Source: Clostridiales bacterium VE202-01 (GTDB taxonomy: Bacteria; Bacillota_I; Bacilli_A; Erysipelotrichales; Coprobacillaceae). Taken from it: a stretch of DNA of 61,039 nucleotides. Under the pieces are notes generated by a model. That model had not been told where the DNA came from and ran no database searches. It saw only the letters and a program-made list of their open reading frames with translations. Where the stretch lies: positions 1 to 61,039 of the forward strand of contig BAHP02000054.1 of NCBI GenBank assembly GCA_000508865.1, given 5' to 3'. A program made the position numbers and the translations under genes. Shown here piece after piece: positions 19,919-28,671 of the stretch (position 1 is the stretch's first letter; every line of letters starts with the position of its first letter).

Positions 19919-19946
19919 ATTATATCATAATTATTATTATTGACAA
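19919..19946 (-). promoter_or_regulatory. Promoter of the rodZ-pgsA-pncC-recA operon
   Basis: Minus strand TTGTCA (19946-19941), 16-base spacer ending in TGA (extended -10), TATAAT (19924-19919). Confidence 0.75.
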
Positions 19947-20071
19947 TAACCTAATCACATTTATTTTATGAAAGATTTTTAAAATTTATACATCATCTCT
20001 TTAAATCTGTTATCCCAAATAGATAATAATATTTTTTATTAACTTTAAGTTAACAAAAATATTATATTTTA

Positions 20072-20104
20072 TTAAAAAAACTGAATAGATTTAAATCTAT
20101 TCAG
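20072..20104 (-). terminator. Terminator of fucO
   Basis: A perfect 24-bp palindrome (CTGAATAGATTT and its complement, 20081-20104) followed on the minus strand by seven T residues. A second inverted repeat, TTAACTTTAAGTTAA, lies just beyond (about 20039-20053). Confidence 0.9.
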
Positions 20105-20118
20105 CAATATCTTAATTA

Positions 20119-21264
20119 TTATAGTAAAGATTCATACAATTTTTTGATTTCCTCAATATTTGTATCTCTTGGATTACCTGGACAGCAGGCATCAGCTAAT
20201 GCTGATTCACTTAAGAAATCTAGATCCTCAGCTTTTACAATTTCTTTTAAGTCAGCTGGAATTCCAACATCAATTGATAATTGTTTAACTGCATTTATAG
20301 CTGCTTTTCTGTATTCTTCTTGAGTCATACCAGTTGTATCTACACCCATTGCTTCAGCAATATCTTTATATTTTTCTCCAGTATATTCTGCGTTATATTC
20401 CATAACTGTTGGTAAAATAATAGCATTAGCAACACCATGAGGAGTATCATATAAAGCTCCAAGTGGGTGAGCCATTGAGTGAACTAATCCTAAACCTACG
20501 TTAGAGAATCCCATACCAGCAACATATTGTCCTAAAGCCATACCTTCTCTACCTTCTGGTGTATTATCAACTGCACCTCTTAATGATTTAGAAATAATTT
20601 CAATTGCTTTGATATGGAACATATCGCTCATTTCCCAAGCACCTTTAGTAATATAACCTTCAATTGCATGAGTTAATGCATCCATACCAGTCGCTGCCGT
20701 TAAACCTTTAGGCATCGTTGACATCATATCTGGATCAACAAATGCAACAACTGGAATATCATGTACATCTACACATACCATTTTTCTATTCTTTTCAGCA
20801 TCAGTAATAACATAATTTATAGTAACCTCAGCTGCAGTTCCGGCAGTCGAAGGAACTGCAAAAATTGGTGTACAAGGATTTTTAGTATCTGCAACACCCT
20901 CAAGACTTCTGACATCCTCAAATTCAGGGTTTCGATCAATAATACCTATTGCTTTAGCAGTATCCATTGATGATCCTCCACCAATCGCAATAATATAATC
21001 AGCACCAGCATCATGTAATGCTTTCACACCATGTTGAACATTTTCAATAGTTGGATTTGGTTTGATTTCTGAATACACTTCATAAGCCAATCCTGCTTCA
21101 TCTAATAAATCTGTCACTTTTTGAGTTACTCCAAATTTAATTAAATCTGGATCTGAACAAACTAAAGCTTTTTGAAAACCTCTTGCTTTTGCTTCAGTAA
21201 CAATAGCTTCGATTGCTCCTTTTCCATGATAACTTGTTTCATTTAATACAAATCTGTTAGCCAT
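20119..21264 (-). CDS. fucO: Lactaldehyde reductase FucO-like iron alcohol dehydrogenase
   Basis: Group III iron-dependent alcohol dehydrogenase, close to FucO (L-lactaldehyde to 1,2-propanediol, NADH). GGGSSMDTAKAIG (about 97-109) binds the nucleotide. The iron ligands are visible in GMDALTHAIEGY (Asp and His) and in LVHSMAHPLGALYDTPHG (two His). The C-terminal ACCPGNPRDTNIEEI is typical of FucO. Length 381 aa. It is monocistronic with its own terminator and no fucose or rhamnose genes nearby, so it may act as a general fermentative reductase. Confidence 0.88.
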   Translation of the reverse strand: MANRFVLNETSYHGKGAIEAIVTEAKARGFQKALVCSDPDLIKFGVTQKVTDLLDEAGLAYEVYSEIKPNPTIENVQHGVKALHDAGADYIIAIGGGSSMDTAKAIGIIDRNPEFEDVRSLEGVADTKNPCTPIFAVPSTAGTAAEVTINYVITDAEKNRKMVCVDVHDIPVVAFVDPDMMSTMPKGLTAATGMDALTHAIEGYITKGAWEMSDMFHIKAIEIISKSLRGAVDNTPEGREGMALGQYVAGMGFSNVGLGLVHSMAHPLGALYDTPHGVANAIILPTVMEYNAEYTGEKYKDIAEAMGVDTTGMTQEEYRKAAINAVKQLSIDVGIPADLKEIVKAEDLDFLSESALADACCPGNPRDTNIEEIKKLYESLL

Positions 21265-21292
21265 ATTTTATAATCTCCTTTGTTTTATGTTG

Positions 21293-21321
21293 ATTATATT
21301 TTATCATTCATGTGAAATTAA
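21293..21321 (-). promoter_or_regulatory. Candidate fucO promoter with a Rex-like half-site
   Basis: Minus strand TTAATT (21321-21316), 17-base spacer, TATAAT (21298-21293). The sequence TGTGAAATTAAAAACAA (21311-21327) overlapping the -35 keeps one good and one poor half of a TTGTGA-N6-TCACAA Rex-type operator. Further upstream lies GTTACA-N12-TGTAAC (21328-21351). Confidence 0.4.
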
Positions 21322-21351
21322 AAACAAGTTACAGATGAAAGAGTTTGTAAC

Positions 21352-21881
21352 ATTTCAAAAAATTATTATATATAACTAAATATTTATTTTTAATTTTCCA
21401 TTTATCCAAAAAACAAGAACTAATATCAAACAAACTCTAGCAAAACTCTCATATAAGTTTTACCATTTGGACGAAATATCATTATTATTATTAAGTATCT
21501 TTGTCAAAAAAATGCTAATCTATTTTTATAACTCAATATTTTATTTCCCTATTAGATAACCAGCTTATTTGTTAAAAAAACTCACTTAACAGGAACGTAT
21601 CCGCTATTATTCAGTTGTCAAAGTACTCATATTAAAGTATCTTTTTGCCTTTTTACTTTATAGACCATTACTACACTAATTTTTTATCATTTACAGTATT
21701 TTTTAAACAATAAATAAATGAAGTTATTTCTAATATTTCAGATATTTCTTTAGTAGTACTAGCCTAACATTTTTTATAATACAATAGTTAAAATCAATGC
21801 ACTTGTTTGAGATAGTAGTGAAATAATGTCTCATTTTCTATTTCATCAAGTAGATCTGTAATTGATAAGATTTCTTTTTGA
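21352..21881. other. AT-rich intergenic stretch with a broken reading frame
   Basis: No intact gene is visible in about 530 bases. On the minus strand 21720-21880 translates in one frame to TDLLDEIENETLFHYYLKQ and then TTKEISEILEIT, separated by stops, which loosely resembles the last helices of an HTH or sigma-like protein. It is too broken to name. Confidence 0.3.
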
Positions 21882-22256
21882 TTATAATAAGATACTGTTG
21901 ATTATCCAATTATTTAGTGAAAAAAGTAATCCAACATCATAAAAAAGTATATTTTTATCTTCATCAACAATATCATTATTGACAGAATCATTATGAGAGA
22001 CGGTATCTATTTTATAATTTTGATCATTATTTAAAGATATAACATCATTTTGTAATAAAACCATAATATGTAAACCAAATAAAACTATTATAATCATTTT
22101 AAATAATAAATCTTTTTTCAAAAATTTTATCGTTTTCTTTTTCATATAACATTTCCTACTTCTTTTCAAATGATTTTGAATAAACCTTATAACTATATGT
22201 GTCAATATTACAAACAAAGTAGATATTAATAAATACTCTATGATCAATCGAAACAT
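21882..22256 (-). pseudogene. Truncated membrane-anchored flavodoxin-like protein
   Basis: 124 aa with hydrophobic segments near residues 4-24 and 52-68. From residue 38 (MKKKTIKFLKKDLLFKMIII ... LLQNDVISLNN) it resembles the start of the protein at 45440-46034 (MMKKKFLKRDMVFRLVVF ... LLKYDVTSFEN), and both then run into a short NILF/NILI strand. The flavodoxin domain that should follow is missing here: the frame ends after about 20 more residues. I read it as the anchor of a lost flavodoxin. The first 37 residues may be non-coding upstream sequence. Confidence 0.45.
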
Positions 22257-22269
22257 ACCTGTATTCTCA

Positions 22270-22368
22270 TCAAAATATGCAAATCGAGTTAACAGAAATA
22301 AACTGATTTTTAATAAACATTATAATACCAAGTGCAGCGATACAATAAGGAACAGTAATGAATGTCAT
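22270..22368 (-). CDS. Possible 32-aa membrane peptide coupled to DUF4405
   Basis: A short frame whose ATG overlaps the DUF4405 stop as ATGA. It encodes one hydrophobic stretch (TVPYCIAALGIIMFI). A similar arrangement, a 35-aa one-helix peptide downstream of DUF4405, occurs at 39051-39158, which is the main support. No function is known and it may be a remnant. Confidence 0.3.
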   Translation of the reverse strand: MTFITVPYCIAALGIIMFIKNQFISVNSICIF

Positions 22369-22778
22369 ACTTGAACTATTTTCAAATTTTTCTTTATTGG
22401 TTTAATAATGGTTTGACTATGCAATCCTAAATGAATAGCCATTAAGATAAAACCCCAATTTGCTAAAACCATGTGTAACAATCTTGCTAGAGAAAGAGGC
22501 ATGAATCTAAAAGGAAGAATTTCCGACATGGAAATGCCACTTAATACCAATATGATCACATTTATCAATAAAAGAAAATCGATCACTATATATATCATTT
22601 TGATGACTGAATATTTACCATGAAATATAGTTTTATACCACTTCCCATTAAAAATATGATGCAAAATAAATATAATCATACCTAATACGATATGAATCAA
22701 TTCACCTGTCTTTTAATATCCCATCAAAAAGAATAATAAAATAAACATGACAATATCTAAAATTCTCTTTTTCTTCAT
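22365..22778 (-). pseudogene. DUF4405 membrane protein with an in-frame stop
   Basis: Four-helix membrane protein of the DUF4405 type, 137 codons if read through. It aligns along its length with the intact copy at 39210-39674: HHIFNGKWY versus HHILNWKWH, and LARLLHMVLANWGFILMAIHLGLHS versus the same block. A TAA at 22713-22715 interrupts the first helix region with no frame change. RBS GAGG and ATG (22778) are intact upstream. Re-initiation at the TTG at 22700 would lack the first membrane helix. The conserved histidines in helices suggest haem b binding, as proposed for cytochrome-b561-like folds; that is inference. Confidence 0.7.
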
Positions 22779-22820
22779 AACCTCACATCTCTTTTCTAAA
22801 ATAACTGTTTATAAATATTT

Positions 22821-23381
22821 CTATTTCAATATTTGACCATCTTTAAAAGCATGTCCTACTTGCTTTCCGATCTTTAGATAAGTATTATGAACTGCATCAA
22901 AGATAATAGGTTTTAATTTTGTTGGATCGATTTCATCATTTTCATCTAATATTCTCTCATCAGCACTCACATTAATAATCTTTCCTAATAATAGATGTGT
23001 TTTTTCATCATAACTTTCTAGCTGGCATTCTAATGTCATTGGCAGTTCCTCAAAAATAGGAGCATCAATGGTTTCACTCTTTGATATATGCCACTTTGTT
23101 TTTTCTAATTTATTAGGCACCGTGTTGGCTGAAACGCTACCCACATAGTCACTTGCTGTCATTTCATCTTCTGTAGCCATACTAACTGTAAAAGCTTTTT
23201 TATTTAAAATATTCTTTACAGTTTTATGCCCTGCACTTAAATATAAAGCAATCGTTTCATAATCAGCAATACTTCCCCAAGCAGCATTCATTGCATCTGC
23301 CACTCCATTTTCATCATATGAACCAATAATAAATACTGGTTGTGGATAAATATATAGTTTTGCACCAAAATTTTTTCTCAT
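22821..23381 (-). CDS. Flavin reductase family protein (FMN-binding split barrel)
   Basis: 186-aa cytosolic protein of the flavoredoxin / flavin-reductase-like split-barrel family. Typical pieces are YPQPVFIIGSYDENG (about 12-26), NAAWGSI (33-39), the HKTVKNILNKKAFTVSMA strand-helix (51-68) and the LECQLESYDEKTHLLLGKI block (115-135). Such proteins bind FMN and pass electrons from NAD(P)H or ferredoxin partners to flavins or small substrates. A GGAGG RBS precedes the ATG. It leads into the DUF4405 pseudogene on the same strand. Confidence 0.85.
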   Translation of the reverse strand: MRKNFGAKLYIYPQPVFIIGSYDENGVADAMNAAWGSIADYETIALYLSAGHKTVKNILNKKAFTVSMATEDEMTASDYVGSVSANTVPNKLEKTKWHISKSETIDAPIFEELPMTLECQLESYDEKTHLLLGKIINVSADERILDENDEIDPTKLKPIIFDAVHNTYLKIGKQVGHAFKDGQILK

Positions 23382-23422
23382 GTTTATGTCCTCCTAATAA
23401 TTGATTTTTGTATATACTTCTG

Positions 23423-23681
23423 TTACGACAAAGGATCAACGACTTCATTTCCTTCAACAATAGCAGTTAATTTGAGTTTTGTAAAAACAACCGTTGTTAT
23501 GTCAACACCTGCTATCTTCAAATGCAATATGTTTATAAATGATCCTTCCTACTTTGATGATATCTATTTCTTCATACGTGTTAAAATGAATCTTATATGA
23601 ACAAATAAAGCTTTTAAATCAGTGCTTTTCTTTAAAACATAACAATCATTGCATCCTAGATTTCTTGTATTTTTTTATCAT
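23423..23681 (-). pseudogene. Remnant of an unidentified gene
   Basis: A perfect GGGAGG ribosome-binding site and an ATG (23681) are followed by a frame that stops after 11 codons. Other frames give coding-like fragments (HFNTYEEIDIIKVGRI; GVDITTVVFTKLKLTAIVEG). Several indels would be needed to join them. I do not recognise the family. It precedes the flavin reductase gene. Confidence 0.35.
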
Positions 23682-23703
23682 TTTTACCTCCCATTCATCT
23701 TTC

Positions 23704-23733
23704 TTTATATCTTTATTTTATAAAGACAATCAA
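23704..23733 (-). promoter_or_regulatory. Candidate promoter for the flavin reductase segment
   Basis: Minus strand TTGATT (23733-23728), 18-base spacer, TATAAA (23709-23704), just before the GGGAGG of the gene remnant. The remaining stretch 23734-24017 is AT-rich with nothing recognisable. Confidence 0.35.
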
Positions 23734-24017
23734 AAAAAGTACAATATCAATTGTTTATTATATTATAACTATAATGCATAATAAAATAGACGATTGAAAG
23801 GTATTTAAACTGTATCAATGAGAATGATGAATCAAATCTATCAAGTTGATACTAAATCATAAATCACTTAAAGAACCTCATATTTATTAACATAAATTAA
23901 TATATATTTGTTAAATGAACAGAGATAAAATTTGAATTTCAAAATAGACTTTTAACAACAATTTAATGGCAAATATTTTATTAAAAAGTTACAATTTTTT
24001 TAACAAACATATAGTAA

Positions 24018-25034
24018 TTACTGCCATAGCCAACAAAGTCCATTAAAGAAATATTCTAAAGCATATTCTCCACTATGAACGCCATCTTCCTGCCATAAAT
24101 AATATAAATTCCCATCAGCTTCATTATCAGCATATCGAAAAGTACCATCATCTACTTCTAACATTGCTTCTATTTGGCTCTTAAAAGAAGAATATGCAAA
24201 ATCATCTGTTCCTGATGCCGCAAAAATGAAAAAATCATTTTCACTATATCCTGAATTTCTTACAATATCAGCCATATATTCCCCATCAGATGTCAAACTC
24301 CCACTAGAAGGCATAAAATAACGAAAATCTTCCAAGCAATATTGAAAAGTTCTCCATGTTGCTACTGAACCCATCGAAAATCCAGCAAAAGCTCGATGAT
24401 CTCTTGATAAGCGAATTCCTTCTTCATCTATAGTTTTTGCAAAGGTACTATACGTACTTTCAACTGCTGGAATTAAATCATTTATTAATTCTCTATGATA
24501 ATTTTCTGTTAAACGAAGTGCTAAACTATAATCACTGCTGTCATCTGAACTTGTATTATTGTATGTCGGACATACCACGATCATAGGCTGGATTTTTTTA
24601 TTTGCCATTGCATTATCTAAAATGTTTTTAAATTCAGCAGGCTGATCAGGAGTTCCTAGATATGTTGTTTCGTCACTCCACCCACCATGCATCAAGTAAA
24701 AAACATTATATGCTTTTTCTTCAGTATAACCATAAGGTAAATAAACAACTGCTCTTTTATGCAACACTTGTTCATGTTTTTCATACGTCATTGATTCATA
24801 TGTATCGTATTTTAATTCAACAAGTGTTCCTTGATACTCTGACACCTGAAAATATTCCTCAGGTATTTGCATAAGTTCTTTTGGAAATATTGCTTTTGTC
24901 ACAGCATCATCATTCACTCTATAACCATTTGCTTCCTGTGATTTATTATCAGGACTTTCTGTCATGTTAGAATGACATCCCATTAACAGTAAACTCATAA
25001 TAAACAATTTCATTAAAAGTCTATATTTTTTCAT
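24018..25034 (-). CDS. Esterase-D/feruloyl-esterase-like lipoprotein
   Basis: 338-aa alpha/beta hydrolase of the putative esterase (EstD, xylanase-Z esterase domain) family. The lipoprotein signal MKKYRLLMKLFIMSLLLMGC has a lipobox LLMGC, so it should sit on the outer face of the membrane. Domain signs: VYLPYGY and MHGGW oxyanion region, nucleophile serine in GFSMGS (about residue 219), an acid in GTDDFAY, and the catalytic histidine in EDGVHSGEY near the end. Such enzymes cleave ester side chains of plant polysaccharides or similar; the substrate here is unknown. It ends the gene run that begins at the MerR-type promoter near 28590. Confidence 0.85.
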   Translation of the reverse strand: MKKYRLLMKLFIMSLLLMGCHSNMTESPDNKSQEANGYRVNDDAVTKAIFPKELMQIPEEYFQVSEYQGTLVELKYDTYESMTYEKHEQVLHKRAVVYLPYGYTEEKAYNVFYLMHGGWSDETTYLGTPDQPAEFKNILDNAMANKKIQPMIVVCPTYNNTSSDDSSDYSLALRLTENYHRELINDLIPAVESTYSTFAKTIDEEGIRLSRDHRAFAGFSMGSVATWRTFQYCLEDFRYFMPSSGSLTSDGEYMADIVRNSGYSENDFFIFAASGTDDFAYSSFKSQIEAMLEVDDGTFRYADNEADGNLYYLWQEDGVHSGEYALEYFFNGLCWLWQ

Positions 25035-25055
25035 AGTTATTAACTCACTTTTTAT

Positions 25056-26156
25056 TTAATGAAGACATTCATTAACGATTTTTGCAATTTCATTTACAGA
25101 AAATATCGTCTCTATATCAATTTTCTTAATTTCATCTATAGAAATTTTTCCATCAAAATACATATCAATACCAAGACTTTCGAATAGTTTTACCATTTGC
25201 CAGGCAGATTCTTCTACAGTTCCTTGATAATCAAATACATCAGAAAAATAACGAACAATGTCTTCATGATGATATTTTGCCATTGTTTCTAAAAAGCGTG
25301 GGAATAATGTCATTAAGCTTTTTCGATAAGTAGCTTCAAATAAAACCTCAGGAATGAATTCCAGTTCATAAATGTCATATGCATAATTTTCCTCTTTGCC
25401 AAGACCTAAACGTCCTGAAGTTGAAACCGATGCCCCATAAAGAATAATACCGCGGGCATCTTCATCATAAGGATTCTCTTTAAGTTTTTTCGTTGCTGCT
25501 AAAACATTTTTTATGACAGAAATACCAATATCATAAGAAACTGGATTATGATCACCAATAGTCGAAGCTGATAACTGCACTAATGTCACTAATCCTGTAT
25601 AAGCGGTCATCTCTTTATCAAGTGACATTGAATATTTTGGGACAAGAATAGCAACATCTGCCGCAATTCCATAAGCAGTCCCAAAATCACCAGTTCTTGC
25701 ATCAGCTGATACTGCTCCCAAACCATATTCTGACCCACTAGAAGGATAAGTCGGTATTAAAATAAGCGGTAATTTTATAAGTCCATAAGGATTCTTTTTC
25801 CCTTTTATATAATCCCATAAATCATCAGCATGATAACTGCCAAAAGCAATCAGCTTTGCACAGTCCATAATATTAGCACCGCCTGCACCAATAATTAGTT
25901 CTATATCATTTTCTTTAACAAGCTGGATTCCTTTTTCAATAACAGCTAATTCTCGTGAAGCATTTGCAAGTTCAAAAAATAAACCTCCCGCACTTTCTAC
26001 AGCTGTTTTAACATCATCGTAACAGCCATTCTTTTTTACAGAACCCCCACCATAAACAAATAAAGTTCTTTTTTGAGCCGTATACATTTTTAAATCTGTT
26101 ACTGGATCGTTGCGAAATAATAGTTTTGTATCATTTCTTAATTGAAAATCTTTCAT
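25056..26156 (-). CDS. Iron-alcohol-dehydrogenase fold protein lacking the metal ligands
   Basis: 366 aa with the Fe-ADH fold (butanol dehydrogenase/YqhD side): LFVYGGGSVKKNGCYDDV near residue 32 and IIGAGGANIMDCAKLIA near 90. Compared with the intact paralogue at 42545-43720, the Asp/His ligand segment AFDTLSHCME is GLVTLVQLSA here, and the downstream HQIEHQLG ... CNHGQG is YDIYELEF ... ATYRKS. All four expected iron or zinc ligands appear replaced, and GGGS has become GGAN. The frame is nevertheless open along its whole length. It could be a pseudoenzyme with a new role or an early pseudogene. It follows the broken esterase and precedes the lipoprotein esterase. Confidence 0.75.
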   Translation of the reverse strand: MKDFQLRNDTKLLFRNDPVTDLKMYTAQKRTLFVYGGGSVKKNGCYDDVKTAVESAGGLFFELANASRELAVIEKGIQLVKENDIELIIGAGGANIMDCAKLIAFGSYHADDLWDYIKGKKNPYGLIKLPLILIPTYPSSGSEYGLGAVSADARTGDFGTAYGIAADVAILVPKYSMSLDKEMTAYTGLVTLVQLSASTIGDHNPVSYDIGISVIKNVLAATKKLKENPYDEDARGIILYGASVSTSGRLGLGKEENYAYDIYELEFIPEVLFEATYRKSLMTLFPRFLETMAKYHHEDIVRYFSDVFDYQGTVEESAWQMVKLFESLGIDMYFDGKISIDEIKKIDIETIFSVNEIAKIVNECLH

Positions 26157-26174
26157 ACATCTTCTCTCCTTTTA

Positions 26175-27042
26175 CTATTTATACCATTGATTTACATTTT
26201 CAGCCCATTTTCTACAAATTCCAAAGCCATGAGGATAATTGTCTAATACCTGTAATTCAATGTTTTTATTTAATTGATGCAATAAATCAACTTGAGATTC
26301 AAACTGATTATAAAATGGATCTTTTGTTCCATATACATAATATGTTGGTAGTAAATCAAAATTTTTGAACGTACTTTCATTTAAATCTGTAAAAGATAAC
26401 CTTCCATAAAATGAATACCCCACGATTACAGCATTAGCTATTGAAGATACATTATCTATTTCATCAGGAACATACTTATCATCTAATGATTTTCCATTGA
26501 TCTTTTCACCAAACTCTAATACTGCTCTTCCATTGGCTATACCACCAGCCAAGAACCCTACAAGCGCTATTTTATTTTCATCTATTCTGTAATCCTTAGC
26601 ATGATAACGAACAATTTTAATAGCTCTTGCAATATCTATTCCGGATTCTCTTTCTGTATATGGTTGCACACGATAATGAACAACAAATGAAACATAACCT
26701 AATCGTGCAAATTCTTCAGCGACTTTTTTTCCTTCAGTATTTTCTGATTGAAATATAATGCGCCTCCAGGACTTATAAGCATAACCCCTTTAACTTTTGT
26801 CCCCTCTGGTACTTGATAAATCGTCATATATGGTTCACATCAAAATAATCTCTTATATTTTCGGTGTAATTCGTTACGGTTGGTATATTTCCTTTTTCCC
26901 ATAGATAGTCTGTTTCTTCACGCTATTGACCCGAATAATAATCATACACGTTGATTTCATCATCTACACTTTGTTTTTGTAAACACCCAACAAGACAACT
27001 GCTCATCAACAGACTCATCAGAATCAACTTCATCTTTTTCAT
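26175..27042 (-). pseudogene. Broken alpha/beta-hydrolase lipoprotein
   Basis: RBS AAGGAG, ATG (27042) and a lipoprotein signal ending LVGC are intact, but the frame stops after about 40 codons. Coding fragments continue in other frames: EETDYLWEKGNIPTVTNYT, then MTIYQVPEGTKVKGVMLISPGG, then EGKKVAEEFARLGYVSFVVHYRV, which joins the open 164-codon tail with GFLAGGIANG (usual GxSxG, here GFLAG) and PHGFG. At least three indels are needed and the nucleophile serine looks lost. It resembles the intact hydrolase at 30141-31127. This is decay rather than a single error. Confidence 0.75.
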
Positions 27043-27067
27043 AAATTTCTCCTTGATAATTGTATTT

Positions 27068-27107
27068 TAGTAAGAAATACCTGGATAACTCCTAGTACTT
27101 CTTACTA
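27068..27107. repeat. Long intergenic hairpin
   Basis: TAGTAAGAA ... TTCTTACTA arms with further partial pairing inside (TACCTGGA / CCTAGTAC) span 40 bases between the flavodoxin gene and the broken esterase. It could weaken or end transcription of the downstream part. Confidence 0.5.
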
Positions 27108-27126
27108 AATAATAGTTAGTGTCAAA

Positions 27127-27771
27127 TCATTTTTTATCAAATTCTAATTCATTGAGCCAGCTTCTAACTGTATCTGTTTGATTCGATTCCATATCTCCTC
27201 CGCGAATAGCTAAACCATCAAGTATTGTTGCATTTGGCTCCAATTCTTGAATCGTTGTATATGTTCCACCATCACCCGATCCTTCATGAGTATTAAACGG
27301 AACGATGATTTTGCCACTCAAATCATATTGATCAAAAAATGAATATAATGGCATTGGTAAGGTATACCACCAGATTGGATAACCGACAAAAATAACATCA
27401 TAATCATCAAGATTGATATTCATATCTTTTAATTCTGGTCGTTCATCATTGTCTCTTTCGTTTTCAGTATAATCAAAAAGTTCATCACCAGTTGGATAAG
27501 GTTTGACTGTTTCTATTCTTCTAAAATCTCCGCCAACCTCATCAGAAATCAATTTTGCAAGTCTTTGCGTATTTCCTGTTTCAGAAAAATAAACAACTAA
27601 AGTCCTACTGCTATCCAGTTCAATACTGCCACTCCCTTCTTTTTGGCTTTCATTTTGAATATTGTCATCTATACCAACACTGCTGCCTCTATGAAAATAG
27701 AAATAATACCCTACTCCACATGCAATCACTACCACAATTACAATAATCCCCATCAATATTTTCTTTTTCAT
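27127..27771 (-). CDS. Membrane-anchored flavodoxin
   Basis: 214 aa. An N-terminal lysine-rich start and one helix (about 5-27, ILMGIIVIVVVIACGVGYYF) should place the domain outside the membrane. The flavodoxin fold follows: TLVVYFSETGNTQRLAK (about 58-74) is the FMN-phosphate loop, then YDVIFVGYPIWWYTLPMPLYSFFDQYDLSGKIIVPFNTHEGSG, the isoalloxazine-side segments. Its neighbour upstream (27790-28508) has the same layout, so the pair is a tandem duplication. It lies in the run driven by the MerR-type promoter at 28560-28590. Direction of export is inferred from the positive-inside rule. Confidence 0.85.
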   Translation of the reverse strand: MKKKILMGIIVIVVVIACGVGYYFYFHRGSSVGIDDNIQNESQKEGSGSIELDSSRTLVVYFSETGNTQRLAKLISDEVGGDFRRIETVKPYPTGDELFDYTENERDNDERPELKDMNINLDDYDVIFVGYPIWWYTLPMPLYSFFDQYDLSGKIIVPFNTHEGSGDGGTYTTIQELEPNATILDGLAIRGGDMESNQTDTVRSWLNELEFDKK

Positions 27772-27789
27772 TTTTTATCATCTCCTTAT

Positions 27790-28508
27790 TTATTTTCCAA
27801 TACTGTCAAGCCATGCTTGAATTTCTCCTGGTGCCTGTTCCATATCATCTCTTGACATCGTAAAAGCATTTGTTTCGACTATTGCACTTCGTAATTTATT
27901 TTGAATTGTTGTTACGGTTCCAGCTAATCCACTTCCTCCATGCGTTGAAAAAGGAATCACTGTCTTTCCACTAAAATCATACAACTCAAAAAATGTATAC
28001 ATGATTTGCGGCATATCACTCCACCAAATTGGATAACCAACATAAATCACATCATAATCATCAAAATTGCTGATTGTTGTTTTGATTTTTGGTCTTGCAT
28101 CTTCGTTTTGTTCTTCTCTTGCAAGCGCAACTAATTCTTCATGATTCGTTGTATATGGTGTCTCTGGTTCAATACGATATAAATCTCCACCAGTATCTTC
28201 GGCTATTAACATAGCAGCATATTGTGTATTTCCTAATACTTCACCCTCTACAACAATGGCACTATTTTCTTCCTCTGTTGTCATTTCCTTATTAGGATCA
28301 TCTGTTTCTGGCACTGAAAAATAGACAATTAATGACTTTTTATTATGACTGCCAGTAGTAGATGGGTTATCTTCAGTTATTGTTTCTTCATTTCGCGTTT
28401 TTTCTTCCTTTGATAAAGCTGTGTCACGATTTGAATAAAAATAAAAACTTGCTCCAGCCAATATGACAATGACAAAACTTATCATTCCTATCATTACTTT
28501 TTTTGCAT
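27790..28508 (-). CDS. Membrane-anchored flavodoxin, start region frameshifted
   Basis: Flavodoxin with an N-terminal helix (GMISFVIVILAGASFYFYS) and a spacer of about 35 residues. SLIVYFSVPETDDP replaces the usual TGNT at first, and the GNTQYAAMLIAEDTGG helix comes after a 30-residue insert, as in Flavodoxin_4-type proteins. YDVIYVGYPIWWSDMP and PFSTHGGSG follow. The best RBS (AGGAGG) fits an ATG at 28508, but a run of seven A gives ATG-CAA-AAA-AAG-TAA. Eight A would give MQKKVMIGMIS in frame, 239 aa. As read, translation could only start at 28494 without a good RBS. First gene of the MerR-divergent operon. Confidence 0.8.
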
Positions 28509-28559
28509 CTTCTTGATCCTCCTTTTTGTGATATTGAAATTTTTATTGATTTCATTACA

Positions 28560-28590
28560 ATTATAGATGTCGGGAGTTACACACGGTCAA
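28560..28590 (-). promoter_or_regulatory. MerR-type promoter of the flavodoxin operon
   Basis: Minus strand TTGACC (28590-28585), 19-base spacer, TATAAT (28565-28560). The long spacer contains GTGTGTAACTCCCG. A 19-base spacer is the hallmark of promoters activated by MerR-family proteins through DNA untwisting. Confidence 0.8.
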
Positions 28591-28620
28591 TGCTTTTTAT
28601 AAATTTTAAAATATTTTTTG

Positions 28621-28651
28621 TTGACTGTGAGTTACACCCATGTTTTAAAAT
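28621..28651 (+). promoter_or_regulatory. MerR-type promoter of the merR gene
   Basis: TTGACT (28621-28626), 19-base spacer containing GAGTTACACCCATG, TAAAAT (28646-28651), 20 bases before the merR ATG. It suggests autoregulation. GGGTGTAAT (28661-28669), the inverted form of the motif, lies in the leader. Confidence 0.75.
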
Positions 28652-28671
28652 AAATTTAGGGGGTGTAATCC

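Noticed and set aside
21720..21880. Sigma-factor or HTH gene remnant
   Set aside because: Only two short fragments (TDLLDEIENETLFHYY, TTKEISEILEIT) separated by several stops; too little to name a family.
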